Origin: Pohlia nutans
Lineage: Eukaryota > Streptophyta > Bryopsida > Bryales > Mniaceae
NCBI GenBank assembly: GCA_022496805.1
Contig: CM040085.1
Coordinates: 43,677,811 to 43,741,810 of the forward strand
Direction: 5' to 3'
DNA: 64,000 nt
In this document: piece after piece, positions 49,294 to 61,400 of the stretch
How positions within the stretch are numbered: position 1 is the stretch's first letter
Layout: every line of letters starts with the position of its first letter
Program-made: the position numbers and the translations under genes
The notes under the pieces: generated by a model
Database searches by the model: none
The model's input: only the letters and a program-made list of their open reading frames with translations
What the model was told of the DNA's origin: nothing

Positions 49294-52200
49294 TGGCACC
49301 ATACATACATACATACATACATACATATTAGGCCTCCGATTCTCTCCACACTACACTGACAAAGTGAAAGGCCACTTCGCATAATGGTCTTTGAGGGCGA
49401 AATGGAATAGTCATGGGAAGACCATCCAAGGATGCGAAAGGCTAGGTTACATCATAGAAAAGTTACATCATAGAAAACCCTGCCCTAGAATTGTCGACTG
49501 CAGCTCGCCGGCTCACTTACAAACCCTACAACGGTTGGAAAGCGACAAATAAAACCTATAGTCATCAATACTATTTTTCTAAACAAGCTCCAACCTACGA
49601 TCGTTAGTGGAATATTTTTATTTTTATATTTTTGATATCATCCCCTTTTTGTTTTCATTTCAACTTTATGACATGTCATGTATACCATTTGCAAAAACTT
49701 AAAGATCCATAAATAAAAAACAGGAATTAATAAATCTTTCCTTGTGCAATGCTCCTAGTAGGGTATCACTTGTCTTCCTAAAATTGTCCATGTGTTTAAG
49801 AGCTTTTAGTGGAATCCATGGTAGAATATTTCATTTATACTTGAACTTCTTTGAAGAAGAACCATTGGCACTATTCTTTGTGGACAACTTTGTGGACGAC
49901 TTTGTGGGGTATGAGATAGGATGTTTCATGCAAGTTCATACATTTCTATTTAGTACACTTTAATGTTATAGGAAACAACTCCAACTATTTCAGGGCATGG
50001 TATTGCAAATTTAGGGTGAGGTTTAGGATCATACTCCAAGGTTTTTAGTGATTTCCATCAATTATACCTTGTCTTGGCTATCTTAATGTCCTTGCCCATC
50101 ACTTATGTACCATGGTTTTTTTTTTCACTATAGCAGTGCTCCATGCATGTAGTGGAGGGTGGTCCCTCTAGATTTAGACCATTGTGACTATACCACGACA
50201 TTGGAGTTTAGCTCCAAGAAATTAAAAAAACAAAACTATGTTTTGTGCTAGGTGAAGTTTCTATTGTCATACGGGGTAAAGTATTATAGTAGAATATATT
50301 GAAACATGGAGAATGTATTGGAAATTCAGAGCCCTCGGAATAGACCTTTCTCCCAGTTTTGCCCATAGGAATTTAAAATGGTTCTTGGTACACGGAAAAG
50401 AGGCAATGTGGAGGTTGAGCGTGTGTTTATATACATACATACCAACCGCCATGATGATTTCTTGGTTGGCAAACGTATTTTGGGAGAAACTACCAAACTT
50501 TTCCAAAATACAACAAAACATGTCCGATCTAACTAAGTTTCTTTATTCAACCAAGTGACGAAAAGCGTCATGATGACTAATGGCACTTTGAGTAAGAAGC
50601 ACCAACCGTTTAATGATGACTAGTCTTTTATAACTAAGTAAGGTCAGACAAGACATTGAGTTCATAATAGCACGTTCCTTAGAATTTAGAAACCTTGATT
50701 TGGGACCCAACGAGGTTACTCAATTGATGACTGTTATTAGTAAGACAACCATAACTACTCGGAGTAACAAGAAAAAATTGATCTTTTCGTTTGACTATTT
50801 TCATTCAACTATTTATTAAAAGTGGATAAAGTTAGTTTGTTATTAAAATTATAATTTATAGAAATTTGGACTTTTTTCCAACTTTAAAATAAAACTCACC
50901 CATGATCAATTGGTATGTCAAAGATGTATGAGAGTGAATTACACCTCATAAATGTGAGTTATGAAGGAGGTAAAACTTAATGCATTATACAAAATTCAGT
51001 GCAGTAGTGCCAACAATGAATATGGGATATGTAGAACTTGTTCTCTCTAGAACAAGTTAGACTCATTTACAAAAATGTACATAACTTAAGCATAAATACT
51101 TCAAATCACAAAATTATTTTTGGACGTGGAAGGTTACTTGATTGTGCAAGTTTTATTAGTGAAAAAAAACTCAAAATAAGTTACTTTACTATGCACAATT
51201 GAGCCTCAAAAATCTGACCTTAACACATTTTCTTCTCATTCAACTCATGGACGTTCTTCACGACTTTATTGAATTTTGTACATACGATATCTCATGCATA
51301 AAAACTTCAAATCACAAAAAAAAATTAAAAAATTAAAATTAAAATAAAAAATTGGAGGTGGAAAGTGATTTGGTCTTCTAATTTTTCTTTTTTGAGGAAT
51401 TTCAAAATAAGATCACTGAATATGCTCAAATGGGCACCAAAATCTACTAAAAAATATGATGTAGTGAAAATTCACAGACTTACAAGTTCTTACCTCATCG
51501 TTTGAGAGTGACTTGGAATGAATTTGATTACATGATTAGCTCTTTCTCCCTCCATAACTCACACTTGATCACCCAAATATTATTAAGAAATGCAAAAAAT
51601 GGTAATTTTTCAACATTTCAACATTTCAACATTTTCAACAATCCCAAACCCCAAACTAAATCCTAAACTAAACCCTAAGCCTCCAGAATGAAAAACCAAT
51701 AAACTAAGCCTTCATAAATCCTCATATCCTAATTTTTTTTGTAAAATTAGTATACAAAGAACCCCTTGAATGAAAAGAATCTTATATCCTAAAGAACTAC
51801 GGATTATAGTGTGGAAAATGTAAAAACTTAAAATAAAATGGGACCAAATTTTATATTATTTGAACCAATGAAGAACATTACGTAACATGTGTTGATCAAA
51901 AAATAAATAAATTTTAAAAAAGTTCACATTGAACCTATTCAAAAAAAAAACATGAGACCAAATTCAGGCTTTTTGGCCCTTTAGGATTAATGTGCTAGCA
52001 TATACAAAGGTGTCGCACACGTATACTAGTGGAAGGTCGCAGGTATGGATGGACAGACACACGCAAAGAAGGAAGGCATCTTCGTCGGTCCCAGGTAGTT
52101 TAGACTAGATCAAAAGAACCATGCTATGTACAACCCAAGCCACCCGCGTTAAAATCTAGGTTGCCTAGAATAAAGCCTAGGCTGCGTATGTTAAAACACA

Positions 52201-52522
52201 AGCCATCTCAAAGAACGCGGGGTGGCACAAGGTCATGCAACCTAGCCTTCAGCAAAAGCAGCCTAGGCTTTAGCGTAAGCAGCCTAGGCTTTAATGCACC
52301 CTAGCAATTCGTTAATCCCTTCAAGACAAACTTATCACTATGGAATTAGCATCACATTCCACAATTTATTTTGGCACTATAATTGACATTAAAATTCAAT
52401 ATTATAAATTTAGTAAATGAAGGCATGTGCATACTACATGTCAAAAAATATCCATACATTATGGTGGAAATTTGTAATTATTATGATTTTTTGAAGTGAA
52501 TGCTAAGGAAATTTATTTGAAT

Positions 52523-52568
<46 letters not shown>

Positions 52569-52980
52569 AAGCCAAAATTTCTACCGTGGGTGTAAATCAC
52601 AATAAAGATCATCATGGTGGAATTTTTTTTACCATGATTGTAAAATTAGCAAAAATAACTATCTCATGGTATTGGGTTTTCAACTTGTGACCATGAAAAT
52701 AAATAAATAACTTTCAAAACTTTCAAAATTCAAAGTGTAGTAGAAATTAGATTTGGTGAACTTTGTATTGCTAGTTATGCTCAAATTCAAAACACATCAT
52801 TTTAATGGTTTAAATTGAGTTTTAGTAAAAAGATCCTCAAAACTTAAAGTACACTACACCACAATGCAATTCTACTACTCAATTGGCAATTGAGACCCAA
52901 TATTGACACCTTGAACATGCAAAAACTATCAATATAGACAACAACTACACATTTCATCCACAAAATGAATGAAAACTTGA
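46000..52980. other. Gene-free AT-rich intergenic stretch
   Basis: I see no gene. It holds palindromes near 46450-46520, an inverted-repeat element (46991-47441), (AC)n at 49258-49291, a catacata run at 49300-49327, (TA)n at 52525-52562, a diverged copy of the 25200 MITE (about 51800-51993), and a cctaggct-rich repeat at 52140-52300. Confidence 0.45.
46991..47441. mobile_element. 451-bp inverted-repeat element
   Basis: cattagagaaataatgag (46991-47008) is repeated exactly inverted at 47424-47441. Non-coding interior. Confidence 0.55.
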
Positions 52981-52984
52981 TTAA

Positions 52985-53893
52985 CCCCTAAAATTCTGAG
53001 GGACCATATTCTGGTCGTTCCACTTTTTGGGCAGCCTCCAGGGACCTCATATTTTTTTAAATTTCAATGAAAATTTCAGTGTAGCTTCCAAAAACTACAC
53101 TCTACATGTCGCACTTCGTTTCATGTCATTCCGATAAGTGTTGCAAAAGTTATAAGCATTTGAAGTTTTTGAAGCGAGATCGGGCAGCAAATTTTTTTTA
53201 ATTTTTTACTCTTTTTCAAAATTTCTTTTTTGATTCATGATTGGTTGATCTTTATCTACAAATGAAGCTTTAAATCTACCCATTTTGAGCAATGGGATAA
53301 AAGTTATGAGGAGATCTGTTTTTTGGGCAGTTTGGACAAAAAAAACTTTGAAGCTCATTTCTAAACTCAATTTTCAATATTTTTTAATGAAATGAAAGGC
53401 ACTAGGTGAAGATTTCCAAGTACAACATTCTCACCGTTAAGATTGACATTTTACAATTCCATGTCAAACTTATTAATGATTTTCTTTTTCCTTTCACTTT
53501 GTACCCACTTCTAGTAATTGTTTTATGAAAAATTTAATATGAGCTTTTTTCTTACAAGATTTTATATTTGAAGGCTTAACTCAATTGTTAACATGGCCTT
53601 GCCATTCAATGAATTTCTAACCCATTCAAAAAAAAGATATTAATTTCTAAAGTTCAAATTTGTCACCGGATTGAACCCCAAAAAATCTTCTTTTGCAACT
53701 TTGATCCTTATAATCTAAGAATCTAATGGTCATTTTGCTGTCAAATTTTGTGCTCACATGAAAATTCAAGTTGGGTATTAGATCTTACGGTTAAATGATG
53801 AAAAAACTAAAAAACATATGATTTCTTCCGCAACTTCCAAATGCTGCGTTTTTCATGGTTTTTTGTGAGAATACGGTCAAGAAATTTTAGGGG
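52985..53893. mobile_element. TTAA-flanked non-autonomous element, 909 bp
   Basis: Ends CCCCTAAAATT and AATTTTAGGGG are inverse repeats, flanked by TTAA at 52981-52984 and 53894-53897. A full inverted relative lies at 32033-32944. No transposase frame. Confidence 0.75.
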
Positions 53894-53899
53894 TTAAGA

Positions 53900-55424
53900 A
53901 CGGTTCAGTTCTCAAAGCACTTTCTGCCCTTTTTTTCTTCATGCATCAAACACTTAGTGTCCCTACAGGCGTTGCAGGGTTAAGTTGTTACAGGCAGCAA
54001 GCATAGGATGATCTGCGGAGTACATCACGACCGTTGATGGGGATCCACGGTCCAGGGCTCGAGCTGCTCCTCGATCTTTAGGCTGCCCCGAGGCTATGAT
54101 GGCTGGTTGGTGTTCTCTGGTCCCATTCATTTGGATAGCTCGCCTATACTGTGTTGTGCCTCGCGCTACCGTAACACTGACGTAGGATCAGCAAATGCGA
54201 GGAAAAAAGTGGGAATCAATGCCCTGTTCCGCAGCACCTTCCGGGAGCTTCTAATTACTGCGAAAAGTGAGATTTCGTATCTACCAGCACCATGAGACTA
54301 GAATAAGTTCATGCTTCGAAGTTGAAAGGAAACGAGACCTCATCTAGAAAGATATTTTCAGGCTGATAAACAGTCGTGATGTGTGACGTCACGTACATTA
54401 TGCAGGAGAAGTCCGTGTTCTCACCAGTATCAAAAGTTAACTCTGCGCAGGAGGTGCAAGACTCGTCATTGTGTTCAGTTTTAGCGACCAAGCTGATAAC
54501 CATATAAGAGTCGCATTGCAAATCGCTTCAGAATACTGGTGCATAAGCGGTGGTGATCAAGACATCTGCGCATACGGTTTAGCCATTCAAGATGCTTTCT
54601 ATCTCTTTCATTGTTTTCATTTCGAAACAAACTTGACTTCAGCATGCCACTAATTCACCCGGTTTGCATATTCCTACAATTGCGACGTGAATTCATGCAT
54701 AGATGATTATTATCCAACGACGATGTTAGAATGTATATGAGGACTTGTGCTACACTGCAGCATTTACGTATAGTGGATACAGTGGATACAGTGGTCGAGT
54801 CAGTGGTCAATGTCACAACCTAAATGGCAACGCCTTTCGCTTTCTTGTTTCTTTTCCTTTTACATGAAGCTGGAACAGCGTGGAAACCACTGTTCTAATC
54901 CTACAAGTTTCCACACACACAGGAGAGCTAAATGAGAGAAGCATGGATGACCTCAAGCAAATTAACCGGTCCTCCATTTCAAGTGATTGAAGGATAGGCT
55001 TACAGTAAAGATGTGCAGTTCACATGTGGCTATTGGACTTCGGTTGCAACCATTAATCTCTGAAGAAAGAGCTAATGCTTCGAAGACTCCTCACACAGTA
55101 TCATCTTCATCACGTGGATCCGTCGACTTCTCCTTGAATATGAATCTGAAAGATTAATTGCCATATTAATGTACAAAGGACGTTTCATTTGCCACATTGA
55201 ATACTCACATATCCTCTCAGTAATAATGCAGCGTTACTGACGCAAATACTCAAAAAAGCTCATGCACCAGTAAGCGTAGTACATATAAGCTACACGGAGA
55301 TGCAATAATTGGTCAATTCATATGTACCCACCTCAGAACTGATTCGTGAGCTTTGCAAGTCTCGCATACCGTAGACAGATGCCCTCCTCTCTCCTGCCCG
55401 GTGTTGAAGCTATTGTCCGAAGAT
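53900..55424. other. Intergenic, 3' flank of FO synthase
   Basis: No recognised gene. 54160-54200 (ctgacgtaggatcagcaaa) and 54302-54350 resemble parts of 45770-45800 and 46765-46830, so an old dispersed repeat is likely. A gtggataca tandem sits near 54772-54795. The last few hundred bases are probably 3' UTR. Confidence 0.3.
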
Positions 55425-58400
55425 CTAATTCCTTCTTTCTGTAAGTGGAAGAGCTGAGAAGGCTCGAAGTCTTTGCTGCATAGGGGCATCTCCGTACAGA
55501 GTTGTGCGCTGATGAGGTATCTTCCCAGTAGACAAAATCAACCTTTCCATCTCTGTCGGAGGAAGCTCTTCCCCTGCAAGCCAATTTATTATCAGTGTTC
55601 TACTAAATGCTTCTGAATTCATTGAACTTGAAGCAAATTGAGCATAATTTTAGCAAAGTTCGAGCATCTTTTTCAATCTCACAATAACTTAAATCTGAGA
55701 GCAGGAAATGAATATCCTGGTTGCAGACCCTACTACCGTAGTCTACCCCCAGATTAGGCAAAAAAATTAATTAATTTACCCCAAATTCTATCAAGATCAG
55801 AAATTACATGAGGTTTGTGCCTAAAATCTCACAAATTCAAGAACTACAGTGATTAGAATATCAGAAATTACACCATGAAGTAAGATTCAGGATTTGCCCT
55901 GAACCGTCGTAAGTTGCAACGGATGAATGATTTGCAACGGTTTTTCTGTAGCAATACCTCAAACGTTCCAAATTACTCATAAAAAATGCCCACGTTTTTC
56001 AAAAAATCCTACGGGTTTGCCTAAAAGTCCGGACACGATAAAATAATTATTAAGCACTTCTTTGCCCATCCTGGGGGTAGACTACAGTATATGATTTGTA
56101 TTCACATACTAATCCCACAGTAGTAATCAATTGCCAGGTCAATGAAAAACGTTTCCAAGCTAACACCAGATATCCCTTGGTCTTCTGTACAAGATGAAAC
56201 TACGGAAGACGTGAATTTGTGGCTATATGTGAAGAGTGGATTTAGCTGATGGTTCATTGCAGGTAATCATCCTGTACCACTACAATAAGCCAAACGAACA
56301 TGAGACCATAATGACCTAGTTACCATGTGATGCTCCAGCAGCTCTAGTGATACTCTCGTTCATCAAGGAGCCTCCCATGTCATTGCAGCCTGCTGCTAGA
56401 AGGGCTTGAGCTCCACCTGGTCCCATCTTGACCCAGGAAGCCTACACCAATCAAGCAAGGTGACCCACCTAAGAAGCAGCCTATTTTCGCCAACAGAACT
56501 TCGTTCAGAACAAGATAAGAAACCACAATGAATGCATGAGGTCACGGTTGCACAAGTCAACACGCAACCTGCTATCGTTTGACAGTAAATAGAACAAAAG
56601 TTGCCGGTCAGAAAAGAAAAACTGACCAGATACAAAGATAGTACTCAAGAAATGGGCATGTCAGCTTGGAGAAGCCAGTTGGAACGGCTGTACAAGGTTA
56701 CGGATATTATGAGTTCCGAAAAAAAAGTTGCACCTGAATATTAGTGATGAAGGGATGCAAGATCAGTCGTGCTATTGAGTGCATCAGCACACACTCTCGA
56801 CTTGTTGGCCCCTTTCGAGATCGGCCTTTTAAGTACACTGGTGCCTGAGAAGCCAACTACATAATCAGACGTTTGGACTTCCAGAGAGGATTCCCAATTC
56901 TTTCAAAATAACGGAATTTTGTTATTTTTGCCGTATTCAGGAGGTAAAAAATGAGGTGATCGGCACCTGATTCTGTATTAATGAGTACGGCACCTGTTTC
57001 TTTGGAATGACATTCATTCAGACAAAGAGTGTACAATCAAGTGCCCAATTGCATGACTCGCTTGGAATCTCAAAAGAGAAATTTTCATAGAATATGGCAA
57101 AAATTGCGAAATTCCCATTACATGTAGTTATTCAAAGAAAAAAATTTCCTTCCGGACAGTAACTTTTCGAATTTGAGCACCCGAGGTAGAAAGCATGCAT
57201 ACCTGCATGTGCACGAAGGGAAGGGGCACAAACTCTGAGAAACCACCTGTCTTCCTTGCCAGATTCCTTAAATGAAGCAAATGTCTTGCCCTGGACCACA
57301 ACATTCCTTCAGATGTTAACAAAAATATTTATACAGGCGGGTGATTCGCGTGATACAGTCACCAACAACAAAAGATCCTCAAAGTCTACGAAAAGGATTT
57401 ACCAGTGGTGAGGCCGATCAAGGTGACCGAACATGATAGTTGACGTTGTAAGGAGTCCTACCCTATGTGCTGTTTCCATAACCTGCAAGCTTCAGCACAA
57501 TGAATATAACATGGGAGTTGACAACAGGAATACACACTGGAGAGATTGAAATGTAATTATAACAGATGATCGTGCTCTTCTTATGCTAATAATCTTCCAA
57601 TGCACAAAGAATTAAGTCACGGCGTAAGAATTGGGTAGATAAAAGAGAACCTCTAGCCATTGATTTGTATTGATTTTGTCAGGACATAACAGACTTCGAA
57701 CTTCATCATCCAGCACCTGTAAAACGAAGGTCCAGAAGAACATGCTGATGTCATTGCAAAAACTTGAGACTCAGAAGTTCCCAGAAATTACAAAAATATG
57801 GGGTGTTCATGTCGGACCTCGAGTGACCAATCTTTAAAGCTGTAAAAACTGACAACGAACACTTTCTGAAGATCTTTTCTACTATTTTTTAAAAGGGACC
57901 CACTTTGGTTAAGTTCAGACAATAAATAAGAATAGTATTCAAATTTAACGTTGTCAGCAATACTGAACAGAACAAGAACATGGAGCCTTCTCATTTTATT
58001 CAGAAAGATCACATCTCACGTATACTCCCACATGCTGTCATCACTCACAGAAATTCTGATGTGTACCTGCAAGAAATATATTTGCAGTTCCCAGACAGAC
58101 AGCAGTTACTCATTTCACTTGCAGGACTATGTTCTCACCTCAGCCGCAGTACCGGGCAGTGAACCAAGACCACTGTTTTTCAACTCCACTAGAAACTCCT
58201 CAATACTGTACGCACACAAAAACTTCGATTAAAGAGCAGAAATACGAGAATACAGAAGGTGTTCGTTGTGAAAATTGAGGTTCTTATCTTCTACATGCTT
58301 GAAACGACGTAAGAAAAGGCTCTAAATTCTGTTGACAACTTAAGGTGATCAAAAAGAGCAATAAAATTAACACATTAATATCTAGAGCCTACTTCAAAGA

Positions 58401-61400
58401 TTTACGTGACTGCAAATGAGCGCACAGCTACCTTATACCAAGTGTAAAGGCTCCTTGAAAGACTTCAAGAGGAGAGAAGGCATGGACATGCAGCTCTGGA
58501 ACAGCCTTCTTTACCGCTTTCAATATCTCCAAGTAAGTTTCCCCAGTGAATTCAGGATGTATTCCTCCCTGCAATTGCAACCCACATGATCTTGTAAGGA
58601 TTACTACTACGATCAGTCTACTACAGAACATCCAATACACAGAAGTTTCACATAATGCTACATGTAAATTGATTGCGACATATATTCCTAATATATTCCT
58701 AATATATTCCTAATATATATTCCCGTGATATATTCCTAATTTCTAGAAAAATAAATTAAAGTTGCCTAGATCGTACCTGCATACAAACTTCGGTAGCACC
58801 TCTCTCCCAGGCCTCTACAGCTCTGCGGGATATTTCCTCCAGAGATAAGCTGCTCAGAACACCATACTTAATGATGAAGAAACTCGATCTTAGTAGAAAT
58901 GCATTGTGCGATTACTTGGACGAGCGCTCTCACGGGCTTATGCAGAGACCATTATCGGTTGCCATACTAGTACTTTTATGTTAGATCATTGAAAGCTACA
59001 GCAACTCAGACGAGATTGACATGATTTGTTACTAGGAGCCTTGATAGCACTTGATACATTTTCAAGCAACTACAGCCAAATTCAGCCAAACTGATAATCC
59101 GATGTTAAAAAAAAGGAAAAGATTGAAGTACCTGTAAGGCTTTCCACGCAGGTCTTCGCTAAGCTTCCCTTTACTGCAATGGTGACAGAAAAATATCAGA
59201 AAATTCAATTCCTAAATGTCCTACCAAGTCACAGAAAATTTTGCGTCTTCGAGGAATTAACTAAAGATAATGAAGAAGATGTGCAATAGAATAATAATTA
59301 TTTAGAAATCTGTAGGTCACAAACAAAGAACCAGATACAAGTACGAGCACTGAGAAAAAAATCACGAAGGGAGTTATGTTCCCTACCTGAAGGCGCAAAA
59401 TTGACATCTGTAACCACAAACGTTTGTGTAATTGATATTACGGTTTATGACATATGAAACCTGCAATAGAGATGTCATCATTTAGTACTGAAGAGTCAAA
59501 TGCCCTAAGAACTGGAGCAGAGCGTCACACCGAAATATTTCCCAAATCTTCCCAAAATATTCATAAAGTTCTTACCTTGTCTCCATTGACTCTTGCACGC
59601 AACTCATCTGCTGCCTTGACAATCTCAAGAAATTCAGGCCCCACAGCACGAAATAGTCTTGTGACTTCCACCTGACAAAAAGCAAACATTTGGGCACCAC
59701 AGCTCTTTCTTTAACACCTCAAAGAATCGCGTTGAATACACAAATATAGAAAATATGCCATCACCATTCAAATAGATGCCATCAGCAGTTTATCTCATTT
59801 CAACCAACCAGCGATACCAATGAATGGTGCACAAGTAGACTATCGTCCTTCTAAGGAAACAGCGTACCTCGGATGGCTCTTCAGCTTCTTCTATCCTGTT
59901 CAAAATTCTTCTCACGTCCATTCCATACGCTCCTGGGTCATAACAACAGATAAATCTTCTGAGCGTGGATACGTTTCATAACAAGGACAACTGTTTGTGA
60001 CTAACTCAACCTCGTGGCCTTGTTCCGAAATCTAAACATCCACCAGCAATCAAGTGACTGGAACTAATGATTACCTCCGTTCAATGATCTTGGAGGGTGC
60101 ATGGTGCCATCGTTCCCTACTGAGATCTTAACAGGATCCACCATCCTTTCAGAAAGGTTGTCAGCGATATTCCCAGTTGAATTGGATAAACTACAATCTA
60201 AAAAGGAGAAATGTGCAACTTGGGCAAGGCCTGGAGACCATCCCTCAGCTCTGGCATACCCAAGACTATTCTCATGTGCACGGACCTTCTTTAGAACTTC
60301 AGGATCCTGCAACAAGATACACAATTTTTTTCTTCTTAGATTCATGTGCACATGCATCTTACAAATTCTAAATTCAAAGACATATTCCAGAATTCATCAC
60401 AAAAGTATATTCAACAGTAAAAAGGGAGATTCAAACAGCAATGCCAAAAGAAAATTTGCAGATGTCGTGGACAATCCTTCAACAAAGTCTGAGAAATATT
60501 CCTGCAGTCACAAATCTTAAGATGATTGTTTGCGAGATTGTTTGCGGTGAGTCCACTTACATTGATGCTGACAATAATGAGTTTCTTTGGCTAAATACGA
60601 ATATAATTCATCCATATGATTTTGACACAACAAAACGTTGAAAAAAAAGAGGTTCAGCGTTTACTAACCAGCCATAGCTCATTGATGTAGAAAGGGTAGA
60701 CGGCTAGCCTCGGCACCATCAGTTTCCCTGCGTCTGCTGTTGCAGCTGCTAATAGATTTACATGCGGCCAAGGGGCCTGCAATAAGATATCAAATGATGA
60801 AAACATATAAATATGTACAATATGGTGAGCAGGAGTGCTATTGCATATAATTGACTTTTTCTTGCATCCAATATCCAACCTCGTTAGCACACATTTTAAT
60901 CATTGCAAATTTAAGACGGTTTTCAAAAGAGACCTCAGGATTAACCCAATCTTTCGTAACGGGTGAAACACCACCCCAATCATTAATGCCTGCGTCAATA
61001 AGCCTCTTCCACTCTCTTCCATTCGTCCTGCAGTGCAGAAATTTTACAATAAGTGACTTTCTAAATGAAGACTCAAACATCCAAAACCACTTCTTCCAAC
61101 TTACAGCAGAGAACAATAAAATTCAGTACTTCAAAGTGACATCTTTCCAGCAGAATACAAAAGCTCAGAGATTGAGGAAAACAAACACGCGTCTCTAAAA
61201 AAACTGCATCCGTAAACCTTAAAACAGGCTCCTCAGAAAGAGAGTCCCCGCTAAAACTACTCTCTACCTTCCAAAACACTTACGGTATTTACCAGCATAT
61301 CGATCCATTGTTATGCGAGGTCAAGAACAGTACATGGTGGGAGTAAGATTAGGTGGCGCTTGTATACTCATCGATGCTCCGAACACCAACCGAGCCATTG

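Noticed and set aside
51620..51690. Telomere-like words (ctaaaccctaa) near 51660 and 38675
   Set aside because: Too short and degenerate for an interstitial telomere; such words are common in plant DNA.
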